In this document: piece by piece, positions 36,112 through 44,560 of the stretch
How positions within the stretch are numbered: the stretch's first letter is position 1
Layout of the letters: each line of letters starts with the position of its first letter
Assembly: GCA_036417435.1 (NCBI GenBank)
Contig: CM070907.1
Span: 59,876,001-59,940,000 of the forward strand
Direction: 5' to 3'
Length of the DNA stretch: 64,000 bases
From: Inia geoffrensis
Lineage: Eukaryota; Chordata; Mammalia; Artiodactyla; Iniidae
Made by a program: the position numbers and the translations under genes
The notes under the pieces: generated by a model
Database searches by the model: none
Seen by the model: only the letters and a program-made list of their open reading frames with translations
What the model was told of the DNA's origin: nothing

Positions 36112-36660
36112 TTTGCTTATCTTACTGTGTTTGGGGTCTCCTTTTTTTTTGCAGGCTGCAGGTTCGTAGTTCCCGTTGTTTTTGATGTCTGTCTCCAGTG
36201 GCTAAGGTTGGTCTAGTGGGTTGTGTATGCTTCCTGTTGGAGGGGACTAGTGCTTGTGTTCTGGTGGATGAGGCTGGATCTTGTCTCTCTGGTGGGCAGG
36301 TCCACGTCTGGTGGTGTGTTTTGGGGTGTCTCTGGACTTATTATGATTTTAGGCAGCCTCTCTGTTAATGCGTGGGGTTGTGTTTCTGTTTTGCTAGTTG
36401 TTTGGCATAGGTTGTCCAGCACTGTAGCTTGCTGGGCGTTGAGTGAAGCTGGGTGCTGGTGTTAAGGTGGAGATCCCTGGGAGATTTTCGCCGTTTGATA
36501 TTATGTGGTGCTGGGAAATCTCTTGTGGACCAGTGTCCTGAAGTTGGCCCTCCCCCCTCAGAGGTAGAGTCCTGATTCCTGGCAGGAGCAGCAAGATCCT
36601 TTCATCCACACAGCTCAGATTAAAAGGGAGAGAAAGTAGAGAGAATTAGTAGAAATAGGA

Positions 36661-36733
36661 AGATAGAAAGAAAGAAGGAAAGGAGGGAAGGAAGGAAGGA
36701 AGGGAGGAAGGAAGGAAGGAAGGAAGGAAAAAG
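36661..36733 (+). repeat. (GGAA)n microsatellite within L1A 5' UTR
   Basis: Irregular ggaa/gaaa units, about 70 bp; on the L1A sense strand it reads as (TTCC)n. Confidence 0.9.
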
Positions 36734-36836
36734 GACAGAAAGTAGATACAGTAAAATAGAATGAAGTAAAGTATAATAAAGTTATTGAATTAAAACATAA
36801 TTATTTAGGGGAAAAAAGAAAAAAAAAAAAGAAAAA

Positions 36837-37434
36837 GGACGGATATAACCTTAGGACAAATGTTGAAAGCCACGCTATACAGACAAAATCCTACACTGAA
36901 GCTTACACATACACCCTCACGAAAAGAGGTAAAGGGGAAAAAATCATAAATCTTGCTTTCAAAGACCACCTCCTCCACTGGGGATGATTCGTTGTATAAA
37001 GGGGGGAAGGAAAGAAAGAAAGAGGGAAGGTAAAGTATAATAGAATTATTAAAATTAATTATTAAGAAAAAAAATTTTTTCTTATAAAAAAAGGAAAAAA
37101 AATAAAAAATAAAATAAAATAAAAAAAACAATGGTGGACGGATAGAACCCTAGGACAAATGGTGGAAGCAAAGCTATACAGACAAGATCTCAAAGAGAAG
37201 CGTACACATACACTTTCACAAAAAGAGGAAAAAGGGGAAAAAATCATAGATCTTGCATACGAAGTCTACCACCTCAACTTGGGGTGAGTCAGTCTATTCA
37301 TGTATTCCACAGAAGCAGGGTACATCAAGCTGATTGTGGAGCTTTAATCCGCGGCTTCTGAGGCTGCTGGGAGAGATTTCCCTTTCACTTCTTTGTTTTC
37401 ACAGCTCCCAGGGGCTCAGCTTTGGATTTGGCCC
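36837..37434 (-). repeat. 299-bp tandem duplication in L1A 5' UTR
   Basis: Two direct copies, starting 'ggacggatataacc' at 36837 and 'ggacggatagaacc' at 37136. They share 'taggacaaatg', 'gctatacagacaa', 'acacatacac', 'aaaagagg' and 'ggggaaaaaatcata' in order. L1B has only one clear counterpart, near 45370-45450, though with a second partial one. Confidence 0.75.
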
Positions 37435-37765
37435 TGCCTCTGCGTGTAGGTCGCTGGAGGGCGTCTGTTTTTCGCTCAGACAGGACAGGGTTAAAGGAGC
37501 CTCTGACTCGGGGGCTCTGGCGCACACAGGCCGAGGGGAGAGAGGGGCACGGCGTGCGGGGCGGGCCTGCGGCGGCAGAGGCCGGCGTGATGCTGCACCA
37601 GCCTGAGGCCCGCCGTGTGTTCTCCCTGGACAGATGTCATTGGATCCCGGGAAACTGGCAGTGGCGGGCTGCGCAGGCTCCCCGGAAGAGGGGTGTGGAT
37701 AATGACCTGTGCTCGTACACAGGCCCCTTGGTGGCGGCAGCAGCAGCCTTAGCGTCTCCCGCCCG

Positions 37766-37930
37766 TCTCTGGGGTCCGCGCTTTTAGCCGCGGCTCGCGC
37801 CCGTTTCTGAGGTCCGTGCTTTTAGCCGCGGCTCGCGCCAGTCTCTGGGGAGCACGCTTTTCGCCGCGGCTCGCGCCGGTCTCTGGGGACTGCGCTTTCA
37901 GCCGCGGCTCGCGCTGGTCTCTGGAGTTCG
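37766..37930 (-). repeat. 38-bp CpG-rich minisatellite in L1A 5' UTR
   Basis: Units start at 37766, 37804, 37842 and 37880, with a partial fifth at 37918. Each begins 'tctctgggg' and contains the 15-base 'gccgcggctcgcgcc' core. Units differ at a few positions, mostly near the 'tccgcg' stretch. L1B has a single counterpart near 44640-44660, so the copy number changed between elements. Confidence 0.92.
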
Positions 37931-38569
37931 TTAAAGCAGCGCTCTTAAACCCCTCTCCTCGCGCATCAGGAAACATCGCGGGAAGGAAAAGTCTCTTGCC
38001 TCTTTGGCAGGTGCAGACTTTTCCCCGGACTCCCTCCCGGCTAGCTGTGATGCACTACCCCCTTCAGGCTATGTTCAAGCCGCCAACCCCATTCCTTTCC
38101 CTGCGCTCCGTCTGAAACCGAAACCCGAGTCTCCGCTCCCAGCGCCGCCCGCCCCGGCGGGTGAGCCGACAGGCCTCTCGGGCTGGTGAGTGCCGGTCGG
38201 CACCGATCCTCTATGCGGGAATCTCTCCGCTTTCCCCTCCGCACCCCTGTTGCTGTGCTCTCCTCTGCGGCTCCGAAGCTCCCTCCTCCGCCTCCCGCAG
38301 TCTCTGCCCGTGAAGGGGCTTCCTAGTGTGTGGAGACTTTTCCTCCTTCACAGCTCCCTCCCACTGGTGCAGGTGCCGTCCCTATTCTTTTGTCTCTGTT
38401 TTTTCTTTTTTTCTTTTGCCCTACCCAGGTACGCGGGGAGTTTCTTGCCTTTTAGGAGGTCTGAGGTCTTTTGCCAGCCTTCAGTAGGTGTTCTGTAAGA
38501 ATTGTTCCACGTGTAGATATATTTCTGGTGTATCTGTGGGGAGGAAGGTGATCTCTGCGTCTTACTCTT

Positions 38570-38579
38570 CCGCCATCTT
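38570..38579 (-). promoter_or_regulatory. YY1-type site at L1A start
   Basis: The minus strand reads 'aagatggcgg', 12-21 bases from the L1 5' end. In human L1 the same motif binds YY1 and sets the transcription start. L1B has it too (42297-42307). Confidence 0.7.
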
Positions 38580-38591
38580 TCTATGACCCCC

Positions 38592-38600
38592 GGGATTTGT
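38592..38600 (+). repeat. Target-site duplication of L1A, right copy
   Basis: 'gggatttgt', matching 30887-30895; L1H antisense sequence resumes right after it. Confidence 0.85.
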
Positions 38601-38865
38601 TTTGATTTTTCCTGCTTTCATTTTGCTGAGCTTTTTGGCACTGTATGTTTTTACCATATTTGGTCATTTTTTAAATTATTATGTCTTCAAATAGTTTTCT
38701 GTTCCACTCTCCATCTCCTCCTCCACAATTTTAATTGTATGTATGTATGATAGACTACTTAGTACTGATATTTTTTCAATCTTTTTTCTTTATTCTTTAT
38801 AGTAAATACTTTCTATTCATCTATCATCAAATTCACTGACCCTTCTTTATGCCTTATTCAAGGTG
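38601..38865 (-). mobile_element. Old L1 (L1H), antisense, 5' portion after L1A
   Basis: Continues the ORF1 antisense of L1H beyond the L1A insertion: 'ttttcctgctttcattttgc', 'catatttggtcattttttaa' and 'tcatctatcatcaaattcac' match the antisense ORF1 N-terminal/coiled-coil area of older L1s. Fades near 38865. Confidence 0.75.
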
Positions 38866-38869
38866 ACAG

Positions 38870-40845
38870 AATAACTATGGCCAGTTGACATCAGCCAGTC
38901 TCTACAGACTGACGGTGTCAGGATTAGAGTAAGCATAGTATCAGGGATAAAGACAAGGCATAGATCCAAGACTCTCACTTGCCAAGGCTGATCTCGCAAC
39001 TAACCCTTGCAAACATCCAAACCGCCATCAACCAACTAATGCTGAATCCCCAACGTGGCTACATGTCTCAAGGAGACTGAACACTCTGTCACAAATTTAT
39101 TATACTGGGCTCCTTCTAAACTGGACTAAGCAGAAATTCACTATAACTAGAATCAAAACATATGAGGGGTATAAGTATGCCTTTCTTGCCTAGAGTGTCT
39201 CAGCCAGTACTTCTATTCAAGGGCTCACATGTAATATGTAAGTGATCTAACAACAACAGGATTTTGCATAACATCACATCATACTAAGGATTCACTTTAC
39301 ATCAAATGAGTCATGGTAGAGGACTCCACTGAGTTCCAATGGATCCACTGGTTCTATCATATGCCATACACCCTGAAGCTGTCTGCCTGGCCAGGCAAGA
39401 TAACAGCATTTTGAAGGTGTGGTTGAGGTCACAACTTTGAAATAATGGGACTCTATCCTTTAGGATGCAGAATATACCCTAAACTAATATTTATTATACA
39501 GTGCTATATCCCTAATAAGTAGAATATATAGGTCTAGGAGCCAAAAGATGGGATCAGAAGTGGTCATTCCTAGTAATCTATTGGTAAATGTATACTGACC
39601 ATTCCTGCACTTCTAGTTTCTGTGGATCTATAGGTCCTGGTTCCAAGAGGAAAATTCACCACATTAAACTTTATCTATAGCTACCACCCAGTCACATTGG
39701 ACTCAGGAATCAAGAAAGGGAAACTACCATCCTGGAAGGGATAATTAACACTGATATTCAGAAGGAAGTAAGTCTGCTGTTAAACAATGTGGGAGAAAAT
39801 AATACATCGGACACCCAAGTGATCAAGTGAAATTCCTCTTCATAGTCTTCTGCCCAATTTTGTTAGCACATCAACAAGTGAAGAAGCCATAATCTGAATA
39901 AGACATGATAATCAGAAGCTCAAAATCCCTCAGAGATGAAGGTCTGGGAGATACCATCAGCAGAAATGCTAACTGAAGGGTAAGGAAATCTAGAATGATA
40001 GTCACAGGGAAAAAATGATGAGTATCAGTTGTAGCCTGAAGAGTATCTGCAGCAGCAGGGGCTATATTTCATTCCACCCACCTTCCTCTAGTAAGGACTT
40101 TGGGTACCCCAGGAAGCGACCAAACAGAATCTAGAAAAAGCTATTTCTAGATGGTGTAAGCTTATTACAGGAAGCAAGTGGATGCAAGTGGTGCAAGGGG
40201 TAGAAATATTCATAACCAAGGCATTCATCCCCTGGCTACCAAACATGTCTGCTTACAGCTCACAGCTGACTCCCTTCCTAGAAATTACACTTGTCTCAAG
40301 GGAGCAGCCTTACCCAGAGTTACACCCTCAAAGGCAGTCCAGATCCAGTGACCTGCCGATGCAGTTGAACAAAGACTCAGATCCCTTGCTCCAATGTGAG
40401 ACACCACTGAAATGACATCTTTGTGTGACAGCATTTCCTGGGATCAGCTGAGGCCTCTGTTGCAACTACACTGCAGATCAGTCTCTTGCTCTGACCAATC
40501 CTGCTTCTCTTATGCCTCTACAGGTGGTATACCTAAGACCACTTGCCAGTAAGCCACTGGCACTCAAAGTTCCATCTTAGATTCTGTTTCCAGGACAGTT
40601 CTATGTTACTATAGATGTGTTTAATAATTGCTTTTCAGATGAACAAGAAATACTGAACTATAAATTCTTATTAATGGCTATCACTGCAAATAGTTAAAGG
40701 AAGAAAAGAATATCTAACTCCTCTCTTAGCCCAATCCGACTTCCCTTACTCCACTGTAGCTATTTTCCCCAAAAATATTCCCCAATAAATGACCTGAATA
40801 TAAATGTCTATCCCAGAGATTTTTTTCCTGGGGAACCTTACCTAA
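38870..40845 (+). mobile_element. ERVL-like endogenous retroelement, decayed internal region and probable 3' end
   Basis: The strongest evidence is at about 39690-39805, where the plus-strand frame keeps the pattern of a dUTPase motif (Gly-Ile-Ile-x-x-Asp, then alternating hydrophobics ending Leu-Asn-Asn). ERVL-class elements carry a dUTPase at the end of pol. Further decayed coding-like sequence follows to about 40110. Around 40480-40845 are LTR-like phrases ('gaccaatcctgcttctctta', 'cctggggaaccttacctaaa'). Stops are frequent, so nothing here is translatable. I could not find a matching 5' LTR or envelope region. An MaLR internal region is the main alternative. Confidence 0.5.
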
Positions 40846-40854
40846 AGCAAGCCT

Positions 40855-40990
40855 GAAATATACATTATTGCCATTTTACTCGTTAGTGAATTGAGACTCA
40901 GAGAGATGAAGGAATTTTCTCAATGAACATACAGCAGTAAGTGACAGGTCTACTAACTCAAAACCAGGTCTGTTTGATTCCAAAGCACTA
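40855..40990 (-). repeat. MIR fragment, antisense
   Basis: Reversed MIR landmarks: 'attgccattttactcgttag', 'attgagactcagagagatga', 'taagtgacaggtctactaac', 'ccaaagcactatgcctt'. Confidence 0.7.
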
Positions 40991-40999
40991 TGCCTTGGA

Positions 41000-42045
41000 C
41001 TATAACATACTCCCTACCCTCTCTTCTCCAACTGAATATTACTTTTTCAATAAAAGAATCTGCAGCCCTTTCTGTTTGCTTTAAAGTAGACCATCTCAAA
41101 CTGACAGGTCTATCAGAACTTGTCACTTACAATTTAATGCCATGCAGCCCGTTTGGGGCTTGTCAGACTGACAGTAAAGCCCAAATGGGTACTGTGCCAT
41201 TATGTATTTAATGATCTGCCCTCATGCAGCCAAGCACCACATTAAATACTTAATGCCAGTCAAATTTATTTACAGATCAACTCTCTCACCTTCAGATATT
41301 GCCTTTTATCCTTTAGGCTAAAGCCTCTGGAACTCTTTGGGAGCCGCCTGGCACTTCGTCTACCTGGGAGAATCCATCGCCAATGGTGACATTTTCCAGC
41401 CTAGGGTGAAAACTATTTTTGAACAGAAACAGACCCCAAGGAACTTCAGGTTGAGAGAAAAGAGATGAAATACCAGAAAAGATATTGTTATAATGTAGAG
41501 CTTGTAGAAATAGATAAAAGAGCTGTTTTGTTCTGTCTCTTTTGTCCTACATCAAAAGGCTATTTATGTTGGCCAAAGTCATTTGAAGACTGATTCTAAC
41601 TCCATCAGCTTTGCTCATCACCTTTTAAAATATTATTGATATGAGGAGGGGAAGTACAGAAGCTTAGGTGATAGCACCTGTCTCACCAGCCCAGCAGGAT
41701 TTCTGGGGTTACTCCAATAAATCTTGGCTAGCCTGATATTTTTTGTAGGATTTCAACTGTACCTTCCTCCATCCTCAGTTTGGGATTCACAGGCATTGAT
41801 TTTTCTCCTGACACACTTACATGACTTCTTTGCTGCTGTGTTGTTAGGAACACATGGCAAGGAGACAAAGACAAGCTGGAGCATGGCCAAAGGGGAACAG
41901 AAAGAGGGGTGAGAATTCTGGAGTTCACGTCATGTGAGAAATGGCTCAAGGACCGAACTATGTGTAAATCAAGAAGATTTAAGTGAGGGTAGCAGTGCAC
42001 CATTGTGGGGCAGGGTGATTATCTTAGCCCTAATCTTACCCTGAT
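41000..42045. other. Unassigned DNA
   Basis: No gene or named repeat recognised. Opposed overlapping frames at 41724-41912 and 41728-42003 are incompatible with each other and show no coding signal. Confidence 0.5.
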
Positions 42046-42049
42046 CTTG

Positions 42050-42258
42050 CCCAGTTCAAACTCTTCTCACAGATCATTCCCTGTCCAGAACAGCTCTTCA
42101 TTATCACTACTCCTACCTCTCTCTTCGTTAAGAACAATTCACTCTTCACTTCGCAATTTAAATATCATGTCTTCTGGAAGTGTCGTGTCCACCTGCACCA
42201 CCTCAATGACTACTACTAATGCCATAATTGGTCAGATTGCTCTATTATATTATCTCTT
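42050..42258 (+). repeat. L2 LINE, left part, split by L1B
   Basis: L2 coding-like phrases 'cccagttcaaactcttctca', 'atttaaatatcatgtcttct' and 'ttggtcagattgctctatta'. The L2 continues at 51263 with 'cttattagcacttattacag' and ends in the L2 'gaatgaatgaatg' tail. Confidence 0.65.
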
Positions 42259-42296
42259 AAAAGCCCTGTTGTTGACAGCTGTGGGGGGGAGACCTT

Positions 42297-42307
42297 CAAG
42301 ATGGCGG
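42297..42307 (+). promoter_or_regulatory. YY1-type site at L1B start
   Basis: 'caagatggcgg', 16-26 bases into the element, equivalent to 38579-38570 in L1A. Confidence 0.7.
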
Positions 42308-42885
42308 AGGAGTAAGACGTGGAGATCACCTTCCTCCCCACAAATACATCAGAAATACATCTACACATGGAACAGCTCCTACAGAATGTCTACTGAAAGC
42401 TGGCAGAAGACCTCAGACCTCCCAAAAGGCAAGAAACTCCCCACGTTCCTGGTTAGGGCAAAAGAAAAAACAGACAAAAGAATAGGGATGGGACCCACAC
42501 CTCTGGGAGGGAGCTGTGAAGGAGGAAAGGTTTCCACACACTGGGAAGGCCCTTCGCGGTGGAGACTGCGGGTGGCGGAGGTGGGAAGCTTTGGAGCCAC
42601 GGAGGAGAGCGCAGCAACAGGGATGAGGAGGGCAAGGCAGAGAGATTCCCGCACAGAGGATCGGTGCTGACCAGCACTCACCAGCCTGAGAGGCTTGTCT
42701 GCTCACCCGCCAGGGCGGGCGGGGGCTGGGAGCTGAGGCTTGGGCTTCGGAGGTCAGATCCCAGGGAGAGGACTGGGGTTGGTTGCATGAACACAGTCTG
42801 AAGGGGGCTAGTGTGCCACGGCTAGCCGGGAGGGAGTCCAGGAAAAAGTCTAGACCTGCCTAACAGGCAAAAGGCCATTGTTTTG

Positions 42886-43939
42886 ATTACAGTGGAGAAA
42901 GGACAGCCTCTTCAATAAGTGCTGCTGGGAAAAATGGACAGCTACATGTAAAAGTATGAGCTTAGATCACTCCCTAACACCATACACAAAAATAAGCTCA
43001 AAATAGATTAAAGACCTAAATGTAAGGCCAGAAACTATCAAACTCTTAGAGGAAAACATAGGCAGAACACTCTACGACATAAATCACAGCAAGATCCTTT
43101 TTGACCCACCTCCTAGAGCAATGGAAATAAAAACAAAAATAAATAAATGGGACCTAATGAAACTTCAAAGCTTTTGCACAGCAAAGGAAACCATAAACAA
43201 GACTAAAAGACAACCCTCAGAATGGGAGAAAATATTTGCAAATGAAGCAAATGACAAAGGATTAATCTCCAAAATTTACAAGCAGCTCATGCAGCTCAAT
43301 AACAAAAAAACAAACAACCCAATCCAAAAATGGACAGAAGACCTAAATAGACATTTCTCCAAAGAAGATATGCAGACTGCCAACAAACACATGAAAGAAT
43401 GCTCAACATCATTAATCATTAGAGAAATGCAAATCAAAACTACAATGAGATATCATCTCACACCAGTTAGAATGGCCATCATCAAAAAATCTAGAAACAA
43501 TAAATGCTGGAGAGGGTGTGGACAAAAGGGAACCCTCTTGCACTGCTGGTGGGAATGTGAATTGGTTCAGCCACTATGGAGAACAGTATGGAGGTTCCTT
43601 AAAAAACTAAAAATAGAACTGCCATATGACCCAGCAATCCCACTACTGGGCATATACCCTGAGAAAACCAAAATTGAAAAAGAGGCGTGTACCAAAATGT
43701 TCATCGCAGCTCTATGTACAATAGCCCGGAGATGGAAACAACCTAAGTGCCCATCGTCAGATGAATGGATAAAGAAGATGTGGCACATATACACAATGGA
43801 ATATTACTCAGCGATAAAAAGAAACGAAATTGAGCTATTTGTAATGAGGTGGATAGACCTCGAGTCTGTCATACAGAGTGAAGTAAGTCAGAAAGAGAAA
43901 GACAAATACCGTATGCTAACACATATATATGGAATTTAA
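42886..43939 (+). pseudogene. L1 ORF2 C-terminal fragment (in L1C)
   Basis: The fragment encodes the last ~350 residues of ORF2, starting within '[20 protein letters not shown]' and ending 'HIYGI' with TAA, the same end as L1A. One TAG (43004-43006) interrupts it at exactly the codon that is TAG in L1A; the downstream 272 residues are open from ATG at 43121. There is no endonuclease or reverse transcriptase. Compared with L1A, residues differ only at the changes T/N, E/Q, A/T, F/C and V/L. The truncation occurred on insertion, as the 5' edge is the target duplication. Confidence 0.95.
43004..43006 (+). other. Nonsense codon (TAG) in L1C ORF2 shared with L1A
   Basis: TAG in 'ctcaaaatagattaaagacc', matching the L1A lesion at 32268-32266. 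L1B at 49960-49975 reads 'ctcaaaatggattaaagacc' with TGG. Confidence 0.95.
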
Positions 43940-44285
43940 GAAAAAAAAAATGTTATGAAGAACCTAGGGGTAAGACAGGAATAAAGACAGAGACCTACTG
44001 GAGAACGGACTTGAGGATATGGGGAGGGGGAGGGGTGAGCTATGAGAGGGCAAGGGAGGGGCATGGACATATATATACTGACAAACGTAAGGTAGATAGC
44101 TAGTGGGAAGCAGCCGCCTGGCACAGGGATATCAGCTCGGTTCTTTGTGACTGCCTGGAGGGGTGGGATAGGGAGGGAGGGAGGGAGGGAGATGCAAGAG
44201 GGAAGAAATATGTGAACGTCTGTATATATATAACTGATTCACTTTGTTATAAAGTAGAAACTGACACACCAAAAAAAAAAAAAAA

Positions 44286-44560
44286 TTTATTTAGTGCCAA
44301 TGTGTCAGGCACTGTTCTAGGTTCTGGGGATATGGCTATGTTGTGATGTAAACAAATAATTATGCTATATTATAAATATAATAATAGGTACAAGGTTGTA
44401 TAGGCCACATTGGTGAGTGTTTGTGGGTAGATGAAGTGAGGAAATGTCAGTGGAAAAAATGATACCTGAGCAAAGTCTTGGAAGATGTAAAATAATTTTT
44501 CCAAATAGGCATTTTCATAACAATTTCAAGAGGTGATAAAATAAAAGCCATGATTTCATT
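44286..44560 (+). other. Putative 3'-transduced segment of L1C (~275 bp)
   Basis: This is non-L1 sequence between two A-runs (44271-44285 and 44562-44576). It starts with an antisense L2 3' end ('gtgtcaggcactgttctagg'), continues as unique AT-rich DNA, and has AATAAA at 44540-44545, 16 bases before the final A-tail. The normal last ~40 bases of the L1 3' UTR (after 'gacacacc') are missing, replaced by A15. This fits transcription through the source element's tail into its flank, followed by retrotransposition of the composite RNA. Confidence 0.8.

Larger units (their letters stand above)
30897..38591 (-). mobile_element. Full-length L1 (L1A), minus strand
   Basis: Read on the minus strand the order is: 5' UTR 38591-36112 starting 'gggggtcatagaaagatggc', ORF1 36111-35206, a 58-bp spacer, ORF2 35147-31333, a 3' UTR with a G-rich tract ending near 'aataaagatgtt' at 30970, about 57 bases of extra 3' sequence, and an A11 tail (30897-30907 as T). 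The target duplication is 'gggatttgt' at both ends. Low divergence from L1C and an unbroken ORF1 indicate a young insertion. It landed in the ORF1 part of the older L1H. ORF2 is broken, so L1A is not autonomous now. Confidence 0.96.
36112..38591 (-). promoter_or_regulatory. L1A 5' UTR / internal promoter region
   Basis: About 2.5 kb ahead of ORF1, much longer than the ~0.9 kb human L1 5' UTR. The first kilobase (about 37330-38591) is GC- and CpG-rich, unlike all surrounding DNA. It contains a 38-bp minisatellite (37766-37930). The ORF1-proximal part is A-rich, with a 299-bp tandem duplication (36837-37434) and a GGAA microsatellite. Antisense open frames here (37334-37606, 37422-37787, 38190-38498) are composition artefacts. 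Confidence 0.8.

Noticed and set aside
35372..36169. 265-codon plus-strand frame
   Set aside because: Exact antisense of the L1A ORF1 gene, hydrophobic because it mirrors a Glu/Lys-rich coiled coil.
37334..37787. Arg/Gly/Ala-rich plus-strand frames as possible CpG-island gene exon
   Set aside because: The CpG-rich block is the L1A 5' UTR; a matching block exists in L1B. No splice donor or ATG in good context was evident.
38190..38498. Antisense open frame in the L1A 5' UTR, with a counterpart in L1B (minus strand 42453-42677), resembling a primate ORF0
   Set aside because: Both frames start at GTG with no in-frame ATG; in L1A a TGA overlaps the start. L1B is frameshifted relative to L1A. 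Similarity is expected because both are L1 5' UTRs of related subfamilies.
42559..42801. 80-codon plus-strand frame near the L1B start
   Set aside because: Lies in the CpG-rich L1B 5' UTR, with no counterpart kept open in the L1A sense strand.
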